Part shown: positions 18,217 to 26,437 of the stretch, piece after piece | How positions within the stretch are numbered: position 1 is the stretch's first letter | Layout: the number at the start of each line of letters is the position of its first letter | From: Deinococcus sedimenti | GTDB taxonomy: Bacteria; Deinococcota; Deinococci; Deinococcales; Deinococcaceae | DNA: 64,000 bases | Assembly (NCBI RefSeq): GCF_014648135.1 | Contig: NZ_BMQN01000002.1 | Span: 372,001 to 436,000 of the forward strand | Reading direction: 5' to 3' | Notes under the pieces: model-generated | The model's input: only the letters and a program-made list of their open reading frames with translations | What the model was told of the DNA's origin: nothing | The model's database searches: none | Made by a program: the position numbers and the translations under genes

Positions 18217-18387
18217 ACTCTGGTTCTTCTTTTCGCTCTTTCTTCGCGTTGCCGCGTTCAGTGCTCAGGAATAGTATCTCCCGTTTCCGGATCTGTCAAC
18301 ACCTGCGTGCCGGTCCTCCACTGTCCATCAAGGATTGGCGGGCACAGCGACAGTCCACCCCGGGACGGGAAAGGTACGCTGGGCAGC

Positions 18388-19398
18388 GTGACCACGCCCG
18401 AGCCGACCGACCTGCCCACCCGTAAACTGCGGCACATCGAGGCTTGCCTGCGCCCCGACAGTCAGTACGCGCGGCAGACCACCGGGCTGGAGGACGTGCC
18501 CTGGCCGTACCGGGCCCTGCCGGAACGCAACCTGGAGGACGTGGACCTGCGCACCACCTTCCTGGGCCGCCCTCTGGCCGCGCCGGTCCTGATCGGCGCG
18601 ATGACCGGCGGGGCCGAGGCGGCGGGCCGCATCAACCGTAACCTCGCCGTGGCGGCGCAGCGGCTGGGGATCGGCATGATGCTCGGCTCGCAGCGCGTGA
18701 TGCTGGAACGCCCGGAGGCCGCCGCGTCCTTCCAGGTGCGGGACGTCGCGCCGGACATTCCCCTGATCGGGAATCTGGGCGGCGCGCAGTTCCTCCTCGG
18801 CTACGGTCCCGAGCAGGCCCGGCGCGCGGTGCGGGAAGTCGGGGCGGACGCGCTGGCCATTCACGTGAATCCGTTACAGGAGGCCATGCAGGTCGGTGGG
18901 GACACCCGCTGGGCGGGGTTGCGGGACCGGCTGGCCGAGGTGCTACTCGAACTGGACTTCCCGGTGATCCTCAAGGAGGTCGGGCACGGCCTGGACTCGG
19001 CGTCGGCGGCCCTGGCGGCCCCACTGGGGTTCGCGGCGCTGGACGTGGCCGGGGCGGGTGGGACCAGCTGGGCGCGCGTGGAGCAGATCGTGCAGTTCGG
19101 CGAGGTCCGCACGCCCGACCTGTGCGACCTGGGCGTGCCGACCGCGCAGGCGCTGCGGGACGCGCGACTGGCCGCGCCGGGCGTGCCGCTGATCGCGTCG
19201 GGCGGCATCCGCACGGGCCTAGACGCCGCGCGCGCCCTGTGCCTGGGAGCCGGGGTGGTCGCGGTGGCCCGCCCGCTGCTGGAACCTGCCCTGGCGAGCG
19301 CCGAGGCGGCCGAGGCGTGGCTGGCGAACTTCATCCATGAGCTGCGGGTGGCGCTGTTCGTGGGCGGTTACGCGGGCGTGACCGAACTGCGCTGCTGA
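18388..19398 (+). CDS. fni: Type 2 isopentenyl-diphosphate delta-isomerase (FMN-dependent)
   Basis: 336 residues. This FMN/NADPH enzyme interconverts IPP and DMAPP. Signatures: RKLRHIEACL at the N-terminus, IGAMTGGAEAAGRINRNLA, GIGMMLGSQR, IGNLGGAQF, the HVNPLQEAMQ block, ILKEVGHGLD, DVAGAGGTSWARVE and ASGGIRTGLDAA. TACGCT (18375-18380) lies 7 bases before GTG 18388, which fixes the start; longer in-frame extension would run into the tRNA. dxs at 35-37 kb supplies the MEP pathway that needs this activity, which in Deinococcus also feeds carotenoid synthesis. Confidence 0.94.
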   Translation: MTTPEPTDLPTRKLRHIEACLRPDSQYARQTTGLEDVPWPYRALPERNLEDVDLRTTFLGRPLAAPVLIGAMTGGAEAAGRINRNLAVAAQRLGIGMMLGSQRVMLERPEAAASFQVRDVAPDIPLIGNLGGAQFLLGYGPEQARRAVREVGADALAIHVNPLQEAMQVGGDTRWAGLRDRLAEVLLELDFPVILKEVGHGLDSASAALAAPLGFAALDVAGAGGTSWARVEQIVQFGEVRTPDLCDLGVPTAQALRDARLAAPGVPLIASGGIRTGLDAARALCLGAGVVAVARPLLEPALASAEAAEAWLANFIHELRVALFVGGYAGVTELRC

Positions 19399-19571
19399 AC
19401 GACCCGCACCGAGGCGCGCAGGGCAGGAAAGGAGAGCGGCGCCGTGCGGGTGTACGATCCGGACGACGGCCGTTCTTTCCCCGTCCGCTGGAGGCCCCAT
19501 GCCCTTCACCTGTTGTCTCCGTCCCATGTCTGCCCGGTGGTCTGTCCGGAGCTGGTCCGGGCGGTGTTGAG

Positions 19572-20447
19572 GTGGCGGCGCGGGTCTGGTGGGCGGCCCT
19601 GCTGCTGGGCGGCTGCGTCGGCCTGTCACTGGAGTCCGGCGTGAACAGGCTGCCGGTCCCGCTGAGTCAGGCGCGCACCTGGGGGTACCAGCTCACCGGG
19701 TACGGCAGGGACCGGTTGTCACGCGTGACGGCCTCACCGTTCGACGTGGTCGTGGTCGACACCATGGATGACGATGGTCAGCCCTGGCCCGCCCCGGAGG
19801 TCGCGCGTGCCGCCCGCGCGCACGTCCTGCTGGGCTACCTGAGCGTCGGCGCGGCCGAGGAGTACCGCCCGTACTGGCAGCCCGGCTGGCGCCACGGAAT
19901 CCCCGCGTGGCTGCTGAACGAACAGCCCGACTGGCCCGGCAACTACGACGTGGCCTACTGGGACGCCGACTGGCAGGCGCTGACGCTGCGCGAACTGGAC
20001 CGCGTGATCGACCAGGGCTTCACCGGCGCGTACCTGGACCTGATCGACGCCTACGAACAGCACCCGGACCGGCCCGCTGCCCGCGCCGAGATGGTGGGGT
20101 GGGTGTGCCGCCTCGCCGCGCACGCCCGCGCCCGCCGCGCCGGGTTCCTGATCGTCCCGCAGAACGCCGCCGAACTCATCCGCGACCCCCTCTACGCCCC
20201 CTGCGTGGACGCTCTGGGCAGCGAGGAAACCTACGTGTACGCCATGAACCGGCCCACCGAGGCCGCCCGCCGCGACGCTCTGCTCGCCGACTACGCCCTG
20301 TGGAAGGCCGCCGGGAAACCCGTGTTCACCGTGGACTACGCCGACCAGCCCGACCTGATCGGGCGCACGTACGCCCAGGCCCGCGCCCAGGGCCTCATCC
20401 CCTACGTCACCGTCCGCGAAGCTGACCGCCTCACCCCGGGTCAGTAG
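19572..20447 (+). CDS. GH114-like (endo-alpha-1,4-polygalactosaminidase/TM1410 family) lipoprotein
   Basis: 291 residues starting at GTG with a short lipoprotein signal (MAARVWWAALLLGGC, lipobox LGGC). The mature part looks like a TIM-barrel glycoside hydrolase of the GH114/TM1410 type: WGYQLTGYGRDRLSR, VVVVDTMDDDG, VLLGYLSVGAAEEYRPYW, YDVAYWDADWQ, GFTGAYLDLIDAYE and a C-terminal PVFTVDYADQ. In other bacteria such enzymes cut galactosamine-containing exopolysaccharide such as Pel; here the substrate is inferred only. The frame is open upstream but without ATG or GTG, and the signal peptide supports this start. A hairpin follows the stop. Confidence 0.78.
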   Translation: MAARVWWAALLLGGCVGLSLESGVNRLPVPLSQARTWGYQLTGYGRDRLSRVTASPFDVVVVDTMDDDGQPWPAPEVARAARAHVLLGYLSVGAAEEYRPYWQPGWRHGIPAWLLNEQPDWPGNYDVAYWDADWQALTLRELDRVIDQGFTGAYLDLIDAYEQHPDRPAARAEMVGWVCRLAAHARARRAGFLIVPQNAAELIRDPLYAPCVDALGSEETYVYAMNRPTEAARRDALLADYALWKAAGKPVFTVDYADQPDLIGRTYAQARAQGLIPYVTVREADRLTPGQ

Positions 20448-20448
20448 A

Positions 20449-20485
20449 GGAGGGGAGCCGGCGCTTAAATCTCCGGTTCCCCTCC
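20449..20485. terminator. Bidirectional hairpin between the GH114-like gene and ychF
   Basis: 13-bp stem, GGAGGGGAGCCGG (20449-20461) against CCGGTTCCCCTCC (20473-20485), one G-T pair and an A/T-rich 11-base loop. It starts 2 bases after the upstream stop. Confidence 0.6.
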
Positions 20486-20537
20486 AACTCGCTCCGCTCG
20501 GGTGAAACGGACCTCGCAGACCGTTCCACCGGAGAGA

Positions 20538-21635
20538 TCACATGTTGTGCAGGACGTTCATGATGTCGCCGTCCTTCATGACGTACTCCTTGCCTTCGGT
20601 CCGCACCCAGCCCTTGCTCTTGGCGTTCGCCCAGCCGCCGGCCTCGACCATCTTGTCCCACTCGATGACCTCGGCGCGGATGAAGCCGCGTTCCAGGTCG
20701 CTGTGGATCTCCCCGGCGGCCTCCGGGGCCTTCTCGCCGCGGCGGATCGTCCAGGCGCGCACTTCCTTCTCGCCGCTCGTGATGAACGTGATCAGGCCCA
20801 GCGTGTCGTACCCGACCGTGACGAGCTGGTCCAGGCCGCTCTCCTGCACGCCCAGTTCCTCCAGGAACGCGCGGGCCTCGTCCTCTGGCATCTCGGCCAG
20901 TTCACCCTCGATCTGCGCGCTGATCTTCACGACCTGCGCGCCCTCGGCGGCGGCGTACTCGCGCACCCGCTGCACGTACTCGTTGTCCTCGGTCAGGTTG
21001 TCCTCGCCGACGTTCGCGACGTAGATCACGGGTTTGGTGGTGATCAGCCCGAACTCCTTGGGGATGGGCGCGTCGTACGTCCCGGCGCGGGCGGGTTTGC
21101 CCTCGGACAGCACGGCGATGATCTGCTCGGCCAGTTCCGCCTGCTCCTTGGCGTCCTTGTCGTTCCCCTTGGCTTTCTTCTGGAGGTTCTGGAGGCGTTT
21201 TTCCAGGCCGCCCAGGTCCGCGAGGATCAGTTCGGTGTTGATCGTCTCGATGTCGTCGATGGGGTCCACGCGGCCCGCGACGTGAATGACGTTCCCATCT
21301 TCGAAGCAGCGGACGACGTGCGCGATGGCGTCCACCTCGCGGATGTTCGCCAGGAACTGGTTCCCCAGGCCCTCGCCCTTACTGGCGCCCTTCACGAGGC
21401 CCGCGATGTCCACGAACTCCACGAACGTCGGGATGATCGGCGGGACGCGCTCACCCTTCGTGAACACGCGGCTCAGCGCGGCGAGGCGCTCGTCCGGGAC
21501 GGTCACGCGACCCACGTTCGGTTCGATCGTCGCGAACGGGTAGTTCGCCGCGAGCGCCCCGGCGCGCGTGATGGCGTTGAACAGCGTGCTTTTGCCCACG
21601 TTGGGCAGACCGACGATACCAATAGCAAGACCCAT
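20538..21635 (-). CDS. ychF: Redox-regulated ATPase YchF (OLA1-like)
   Basis: 365 residues, standard YchF length. P-loop GLPNVGKST at 9-17, switch and G3 [22 protein letters not shown]4-position NVGE rather than NKxD (the known reason why the family prefers ATP), and a C-terminal TGS domain ending [12 protein letters not shown]. It binds the 50S ribosome and modulates translation and stress responses in other bacteria. The start has a Shine-Dalgarno AAGGAG 8 bases before ATG 21635, and TACACT (21682-21687, minus strand) would give a short 5-prime UTR, so this is not a leaderless gene. Confidence 0.96.
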   Translation of the reverse strand: MGLAIGIVGLPNVGKSTLFNAITRAGALAANYPFATIEPNVGRVTVPDERLAALSRVFTKGERVPPIIPTFVEFVDIAGLVKGASKGEGLGNQFLANIREVDAIAHVVRCFEDGNVIHVAGRVDPIDDIETINTELILADLGGLEKRLQNLQKKAKGNDKDAKEQAELAEQIIAVLSEGKPARAGTYDAPIPKEFGLITTKPVIYVANVGEDNLTEDNEYVQRVREYAAAEGAQVVKISAQIEGELAEMPEDEARAFLEELGVQESGLDQLVTVGYDTLGLITFITSGEKEVRAWTIRRGEKAPEAAGEIHSDLERGFIRAEVIEWDKMVEAGGWANAKSKGWVRTEGKEYVMKDGDIMNVLHNM

Positions 21636-21778
21636 ACAGACTCCTTCCACGCGCCACTTGGCACGGCGCGGCAACCCTGACAGTGTACAGGGCCGCGCCC
21701 GCCCCGGCACCTGCTGCCCGGTCCGCCTGCTACATGTCCGGTGTCTCGCGTCCTGCGGCGCTGCCCGGCACGAAAACA

Positions 21779-21796
21779 CCCCTGCCAGGGCAGGGG
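21779..21796 (-). terminator. Terminator downstream of the SH3-like secreted gene
   Basis: Stem of about 8 bp, CCCCTGCC (21779-21786) with GGCAGGGG (21789-21796). On the minus strand it is followed by TGTTTTCG, a short U-rich tail. It separates the upstream secreted gene from the ychF promoter. Confidence 0.6.
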
Positions 21797-21866
21797 CGTG
21801 GGTGGGTGGATTAGGTTGCACGGTCCGCCAGAGGCCCGGGGTTTGACCGCACCGGGCGTCATTGGA

Positions 21867-21980
21867 TCAGGTGCAACGCGCCCAGTGTCTCCGCATGGCC
21901 GCGTTCGATTTGTAGCTCTTCTGGCAGTATGGGTCGTTGTTAAACCCTCGTCCAAGGTCAGGATGAGACCCCCGGGCCAT
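21867..21980 (-). CDS. Possible 37-residue ORF after the SH3-like gene
   Basis: ATG at 21980 lies 5 bases after the stop of the SH3-like gene and opens 37 codons. The tail PYCQKSYKSNAAMRRHWARC has spaced Cys, His and aromatic residues resembling half of a zinc finger, but only two Cys are present. It may be a small cotranscribed protein or the remnant of a longer, frameshifted C-terminus of the preceding gene. No start signal supports it. The rest of 21636-21985 holds the ychF promoter and a terminator hairpin. Confidence 0.25.
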   Translation of the reverse strand: MARGSHPDLGRGFNNDPYCQKSYKSNAAMRRHWARCT

Positions 21981-21985
21981 GGTGT

Positions 21986-22357
21986 TCAGCGGGCCATGAG
22001 GGGCCGGTCGAGCGTGTCGCAGGCGACGCCGTCGTGGTTGAGGTCGCGGCTGCCGGAGTAGGCCGCCTCGGTGCGGCGCAGGCCCTTCAGTCCAAGTGGC
22101 ACGAGCTGTCGGCAGTCTCCGCTGACGTTCACGGTTGTCCGGAGGACCCAGCCGCGCCTGGGTCCCTGCTGCACGTCGCACCACAGGGCGAAGCAGCGGC
22201 GCAGGTCGAGGCGGGTGCCAGCGGGCAGGGAGCGCAGCGGCGCGCTGGTCTGGTTCGGTACGGGGTAGAGCGTGGCGGCCGGGACGACCCAGGCGGGTGT
22301 GGCGAGCGCCACGCCGCTCAGCATCAGCGGCAACAGGAGGCGGGTCAGGCGGGGCAT
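21986..22357 (-). CDS. Secreted SH3-like protein with Excalibur-type calcium motif
   Basis: 123 residues from ATG 22357. The signal peptide is PRLTRLLLPLMLSGVALATP. The mature part looks like a bacterial SH3 domain (NQTSAPLRSLPAGTRLDLRRC, then CDVQQGPRRGWV). A C-terminal DLNHDGVACDTL is the D-x-N-x-D-G-x-x-C loop of Excalibur domains, expected to bind calcium. Four Cys in the mature protein may form disulfides. Likely extracytoplasmic, perhaps wall-binding. TACACT lies 10 bases before the ATG. A short ORF follows immediately downstream. Confidence 0.72.
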   Translation of the reverse strand: MPRLTRLLLPLMLSGVALATPAWVVPAATLYPVPNQTSAPLRSLPAGTRLDLRRCFALWCDVQQGPRRGWVLRTTVNVSGDCRQLVPLGLKGLRRTEAAYSGSRDLNHDGVACDTLDRPLMAR

Positions 22358-22433
22358 GGTCCCGCTCAGTGTACCGGGCACGGTGAACGCCTCCCTTCAC
22401 CCGAGGGGGGGGAGGCGCAGGGCGGTGCTGGGC

Positions 22434-22904
22434 TTACTGGTAGTCGACGCTGAGGATCTCGAACTCGGCGCTGCCCTTGGGGAGCTGCACGGTGACCTTC
22501 TCCCCGGCGCGGCGGCCGGCGAGGGCCTTGCCGATGGGGCTGGCGTCGCTGATCTTGCCGTTCAGGACGTCCACCTCGTACGTGCCGACCAGCTCGAACT
22601 GGTGCTCCTTGCCCTTCGCGTCACGCACGCGAACCTTGGCGCCCAGCCCGGCGCCTCCGGTGGCGTCCTCTTCGATGATCAGGGCGCGTTCCAGCTGACG
22701 TTCGAGTTCGGAGATGCGGGCCTCGTTCTCGCTCTGCTGCATGCGGGCCTCGTCGTACGCGGCGCTTTCTCGCAGGTCGCCGTCCTCGATGGCGCGGCCC
22801 ATGTTCTCGGAGATCTCCTCGCGTTTGGTGGTCTTCAGGAAGTGCAGGGTTTCGACCAGTTTGTCGTACCCGCGCTGGGTCATCGTGATGCGATCCTTCG
22901 TCAT
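22434..22904 (-). CDS. greA: Transcription elongation factor GreA
   Basis: 156 residues, standard for GreA, which binds the RNA polymerase secondary channel and stimulates cleavage of backtracked RNA. N-terminal coiled coil with MTQRGYDKLVETLHFLK, acidic tip motif near IEDGDLRESAAYDEAR (the D-x-x-E residues that coordinate magnesium), and C-terminal FKBP-like domain ending EFEILSVDY. TATACT (22914-22919, minus strand) ends 9 bases before the ATG, so the 5-prime UTR is at most a few bases. Deinococcus/Thermus also have the antagonist Gfh1; the intact acidic tip marks this as true GreA. Confidence 0.95.
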   Translation of the reverse strand: MTKDRITMTQRGYDKLVETLHFLKTTKREEISENMGRAIEDGDLRESAAYDEARMQQSENEARISELERQLERALIIEEDATGGAGLGAKVRVRDAKGKEHQFELVGTYEVDVLNGKISDASPIGKALAGRRAGEKVTVQLPKGSAEFEILSVDYQ

Positions 22905-23034
22905 AGACAGTCAAGTATAGGCGGTTTCCGGTGGTGGCGAGGTGGAACCTGACCGGTCGTTCCGGCCGGCAACATGAAGGTCACCCTGCCGTTTCCCCAT
23001 GTGACGGCGCTACGGAGCCCGTACCCTCCGGGAC

Positions 23035-23361
23035 ATGACACGAGACGACGCGAGCGACTACGCCCCCGAGGGCGAGATCCGGGACGACGGCACCACCGGC
23101 GAACTGCTGAACGACAAGATGGCAGCCGAGGATCTGCTGCGCGGCGCCGCCAGTGCCGAGAGCAGCAACCCGAACGACCAGCCGGGTTTTCAGGACGGCG
23201 TACTGGGCGGCAGTGACTTCGAGGACCGCCAGGGCACCCCGAACAACGACGGGGACAGCGACCTCGAAGGCCGCGCGGCAGGCGGCGAGGGCACGCACCG
23301 CAGCGGCGGCATCGACGGCGGCCCGGCCCGCACGATGCCGCTCCCCGGCGCGAAGAAGTAA
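23035..23361 (+). CDS. Acidic, probably disordered small protein
   Basis: 108 residues, rich in Asp, Glu, Gly, Asn and Ser, without hydrophobic core or Cys (start MTRDDASDYAPEGEIRDDG, end MPLPGAKK). It is probably hydrophilic and largely disordered, as are some desiccation-related proteins, but no family is recognised. TACCCT (23022-23027) lies 7 bases before ATG 23035, matching the leaderless pattern and supporting expression. It is divergent from greA and convergent with the HD-domain gene across a hairpin. Confidence 0.6.
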   Translation: MTRDDASDYAPEGEIRDDGTTGELLNDKMAAEDLLRGAASAESSNPNDQPGFQDGVLGGSDFEDRQGTPNNDGDSDLEGRAAGGEGTHRSGGIDGGPARTMPLPGAKK

Positions 23362-23375
23362 TTCACTCAGTCAGG

Positions 23376-23405
23376 GGGGACCCCGGCCACACGGTCAGGG
23401 TCCCC
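23376..23405. terminator. Bidirectional hairpin between convergent genes
   Basis: 8-bp stem GGGGACCC (23376-23383) with GGGTCCCC (23398-23405), 14-base loop, midway between the stops of the acidic protein and the HD-domain gene. Confidence 0.55.
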
Positions 23406-23420
23406 TCGACGTAGGGTGAT

Positions 23421-24482
23421 TCAGCGGGTCTCGCTGCTGATCCCCAGGTTGTTCGCGACCGCCTGCTGCACCTGCTTCTGCGTGTCCATCACCTCAACCT
23501 CGACCTGAGCGCCGCTCTCGAGGTCCATCACGAAGTGGTCACCGTCCAGCCGGACGCGCGAGAGGATCTGCTCCTCACCCTCCGGGCGGGTGGTGGCGCG
23601 CAGGTCCACGAACCGCCGCAGGGGCGTGCGGATCACCTTCGGCGCCAGGATCTCCTCAACCTGGAAGATCCCGCCGGAGTTGTTCATGGTGACGCTGATC
23701 AGCACCGGCTTGTCCCGCCCGCGCTCGATGACCACCTGATCCACGGCCAGCGCGCTGATCGAGTGGATGTCCACGCTGCCCAGGCTGAACGCCTTGCGGC
23801 CGCGGCCCTTGGTGATGTCCGTGCCGTCCGCGACGGCCACGATCCCGCCCTCCATGGTCAGCGGTGCGGGGTTCAGGTCGTGGCAGTTGATGGCGCCCAG
23901 GATGAACGAGCGCACCTTCACGCGTTTGAACGGGTCAGGGTACAGCGGCGTCATGATCCGGTCGATGATCGGCAGGGCCAGCGCCACGCCGTGCGCCTCG
24001 TGACCCACGCGGTGAATCTGATTGCCGATATCGTGCAGCATCGTCCCCAGGATGACGGTCAGGAACACATCGTCCGTGTCGCCGACGCCACTTTCCATGA
24101 TGTCGGTCCGCACGCCACCCTCCAGCAGGAGTTCGGTGATCGCCAGGCCCGCCGCACCCGTGATGAACGCGTGCACCCGCCCGTGGTCGTTGTACCCCAG
24201 CTTGCGCATGGTGATGTAGTTGGCCATGTCCCAGTGCGCCAGCGCCTCCGGGTCGTTTCGCAGGGCGTCGTACGCGGCCAGCGCACGTGGGTACTCCCGC
24301 AGGTCGGTGCGGATCGCCTGGTTGGCCTCCTCGATCAGTTTCGCGCGGGGCGTGGTGAACTCCACCACGCGGGTCTTCCCGGCAGTGGGGCCCTCCTCGC
24401 GGCCCGCCACGTCACTGACCTTGCCGCCTTCGACCTGCAGGCGGAACTTCTGCTCGCCTGCGCCCATGCCGTCCTCATTCAC
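23421..24482 (-). CDS. HD-domain phosphohydrolase
   Basis: 353 residues with an HD metal site: HGRVHAFITGAAGL (first His), MLHDIGNQIHRVGHEAHG (central HD and following His) and a later NCHDLNP. The C-terminal 100 residues are a separate beta-rich domain (ISVTMNNSGGIFQVEEIL, FVDLRAT, QVEVEVMDTQ). Substrate is unknown; HD hydrolases cut nucleotides, cyclic dinucleotides or phosphoesters. The GTG at 24482 overlaps the upstream crotonase stop by 8 bases. An internal ATG at 24467 has a GAGGA upstream and is an alternative start. Overlap implies co-translation with the crotonase. Confidence 0.78.
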   Translation of the reverse strand: MNEDGMGAGEQKFRLQVEGGKVSDVAGREEGPTAGKTRVVEFTTPRAKLIEEANQAIRTDLREYPRALAAYDALRNDPEALAHWDMANYITMRKLGYNDHGRVHAFITGAAGLAITELLLEGGVRTDIMESGVGDTDDVFLTVILGTMLHDIGNQIHRVGHEAHGVALALPIIDRIMTPLYPDPFKRVKVRSFILGAINCHDLNPAPLTMEGGIVAVADGTDITKGRGRKAFSLGSVDIHSISALAVDQVVIERGRDKPVLISVTMNNSGGIFQVEEILAPKVIRTPLRRFVDLRATTRPEGEEQILSRVRLDGDHFVMDLESGAQVEVEVMDTQKQVQQAVANNLGISSETR

Positions 24483-25272
24483 CCTGGAACTCCGCGCGGC
24501 GCTTGTTCAGGAAGGCGTCCACCCCCTCACGGAAATCCTTCGTGGCGACCGTCATACCGAACAGGTCCGCCTCGACCTCCAGCCCGGCCTCCAGCGTGGT
24601 GTCCAGCCCGCGGCGCACCGCCTCCTTGACCAGGGACAGCGCGATCGGGGCGTTCTTCAGCATCAGCTCGGCCACCTCGCGCGCCTTGGTCAGGGCGTCG
24701 TCCGCGACGTAGTTCACGAGACCCATGCCCAGCGCCTCGTCGGCCTTCACCTGACGGGCCGTGAGCATCAGGTCCAGCGCGCGGCCCGCGCCGACCAGCC
24801 GCGCCAGACGCTGCGTGCCGCCGAAACCGGGAATCAGGCCCAGGGACACCTCCGGCAGGCCCAGGCGGGCGGTCGTGGCGGCCACGCGCACGTCGCACGC
24901 CAGCGCCAGTTCCAGCCCGCCGCCCAGCGCGAAACCGTTCACGGCCGCGATCACCGGAATCGGCAGCGAGGAGATCTGATGCATGACGTCCTGTCCGGCC
25001 AGGGACAGCTCGCGGCCGTCGTACACGCCCTCCAGGTTCTCGAATTCGCTGATGTCCGCGCCCGCCACGAACGCCTTGTCCCCGGCGCCCGTGATGATCA
25101 GCGCGCCGACCTCGGCGTCCTCCACGATCAGGTTCACGGCCTGCGCGATCTCCGACAGGGTGTCGGCACTCAGGGCGTTCAGCGCGCGTGGGCGGTTGAT
25201 GGTCAGCACCGCGATGGGGCCATGCTGGTCGATCTGCACGTTGTTGAACTCGAATTCATCCAGTTGGGTCAT
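24475..25272 (-). CDS. Enoyl-CoA hydratase/isomerase (crotonase) family protein
   Basis: 265 residues. Crotonase fold signatures are present: LTINRPRALNALSADTLSEI, GAGDKAFVAGADISEF (oxyanion hole), ALGGGLELALACDVRVA, and LGLPEVSLGLIPGFGGTQRL with the catalytic Glu region. It most likely hydrates short-chain enoyl-CoA or 3-hydroxybutyryl-CoA in fatty acid degradation. The final codons overlap the start of the HD-domain gene. No other beta-oxidation gene is close. The start is the first ATG; no clear SD or -10 decides it. Confidence 0.9.
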   Translation of the reverse strand: MTQLDEFEFNNVQIDQHGPIAVLTINRPRALNALSADTLSEIAQAVNLIVEDAEVGALIITGAGDKAFVAGADISEFENLEGVYDGRELSLAGQDVMHQISSLPIPVIAAVNGFALGGGLELALACDVRVAATTARLGLPEVSLGLIPGFGGTQRLARLVGAGRALDLMLTARQVKADEALGMGLVNYVADDALTKAREVAELMLKNAPIALSLVKEAVRRGLDTTLEAGLEVEADLFGMTVATKDFREGVDAFLNKRRAEFQGE

Positions 25273-25365
25273 GCGTTTATCCTGCCACAGCCCGCTCCGG
25301 CCACCAAGAAATCCAGTAGCACAGCAGGTGCCGCCCGGATGGACGGCCCCCGACGCGACCGGCGG

Positions 25366-26085
25366 TCAATCGCGCGCGGCGAGCGTCACGATGGCGTCCA
25401 GCGCCACACGCACCATGCGGTCCACCCCGGCGGCCAGCACGTCGTCCGGCACCAGCTGCGGATCGCCGATATCGTTGCTGCAGGCCGTCAGGCACGCCGC
25501 GCGCAGCCCCCGCTGAGCGGCCACGAGGAAGATCGCGCTGGCCTCCATCTCGAAGCCCAGCACGCCCCGCCCCGCCCACAGCCGCGCGTGCTCGGGCGTG
25601 CTGGCGTAGAAGGCGTCCTCGGTCATGACCAGCCCCACGTGGTGCGGGGCGCCGCTGGCACGGGCCGCCTGCACGCTGGCCTCCACGACCTCGAAGCTCG
25701 CAGAGGGCGCGTACGGCGCGCCGCCGAGCATCTGCCGGGTGGTCCCGTCGTTCGGCACGGCCGCCGTGGCGATCACCAGATCACCGGGCGCCACGCTGGG
25801 GGTCGCGCCGCCCAGCGTCCCCACCCGGATGAGGGTCCGCGCGCCCAGCCGCGCGAGTTCCTCCGCGACGATCGCCGCGCTCGGGCAGCCCATCCCGGTC
25901 GTCTGCACGCTGACCGGCACGCCCTGATACGTGCCCGTGAAGCCCAGCAGCTGCCGGTGACTGGTGTACTCCCGCGCGTCCTGTAAGTATGTCTCGGCAA
26001 TGTGACGCGCGCGGTTGGGATCGCCGGGCAGCAGAACGTAAGGGGCGACATCTCCAGGCTGGGCTCGAACATGAATCTGACTCAT
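25366..26085 (-). CDS. deoD: Purine nucleoside phosphorylase, DeoD type
   Basis: 239 residues, as in hexameric DeoD enzymes, which split purine nucleosides with phosphate. Signatures: APYVLLPGDPNRARHIAETY at the N-terminus, TGMGCPSAAIVAEEL, RVGTLGG and the C-terminal CSNDIGD, whose Asp protonates the purine. TATACT (26093-26098, minus strand) lies 7 bases before the ATG, a leaderless start that rules out the longer frame reaching 26262. Divergent from the SLH-domain gene. Confidence 0.93.
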   Translation of the reverse strand: MSQIHVRAQPGDVAPYVLLPGDPNRARHIAETYLQDAREYTSHRQLLGFTGTYQGVPVSVQTTGMGCPSAAIVAEELARLGARTLIRVGTLGGATPSVAPGDLVIATAAVPNDGTTRQMLGGAPYAPSASFEVVEASVQAARASGAPHHVGLVMTEDAFYASTPEHARLWAGRGVLGFEMEASAIFLVAAQRGLRAACLTACSNDIGDPQLVPDDVLAAGVDRMVRVALDAIVTLAARD

Positions 26086-26437
26086 GCGCCGGAGTATAGG
26101 GGGCGGGCCGCGCCCTCCTGCCGCAGGAAGTGAGTTGCATGGGGGTGAGAAACTGCTCATGAAACAGGAACGTGACACTCCAGACAGCTTTCTCATCAGA
26201 CCGCGAAATAAGGCCGACAGCACGACAAAACACGACCTCATGGAGAGAGGCGATTTTGCCATGCCCCACTCACGTTGAAGGCAGAGGTCAGTTCAGCCTC
26301 ATAAATCATGTGTTCTGGCCTCCAGTCGGCATGGCCAGTTCACAAAGACCTCACTGGTCCTGCCTACCGTGAAGCCCAGAGGAGCACGTCACATTGTGCC
26401 GATGTTTCCGATTCAGACCGCTCAAGGAGAACACAAC
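26086..26437. other. 352-base intergenic region between deoD and the SLH gene
   Basis: It holds the deoD -10 box at its left end and an AAGGAG Shine-Dalgarno (26424-26429) at its right end. It is noticeably more AT-rich than the rest of the window (for example around 26160-26320), which fits a long untranslated leader or a strong promoter of an abundant envelope protein. I could not assign a convincing -35/-10 pair or a structured RNA. TTGAAG at 26275-26280 is a possible -35 without a good -10. Confidence 0.4.

Noticed and set aside
19444..19644. 66-codon GTG ORF with a Shine-Dalgarno before the GH114-like gene
   Set aside because: Composition is not protein-like (Trp/Cys/Arg/Ser-rich end) and it overlaps the signal peptide of the real gene in another frame.
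26084..26372. Small ORFs in the region between deoD and the SLH gene
   Set aside because: They lack start signals and recognisable sequence, and the region is more AT-rich, as expected for a leader or promoter.
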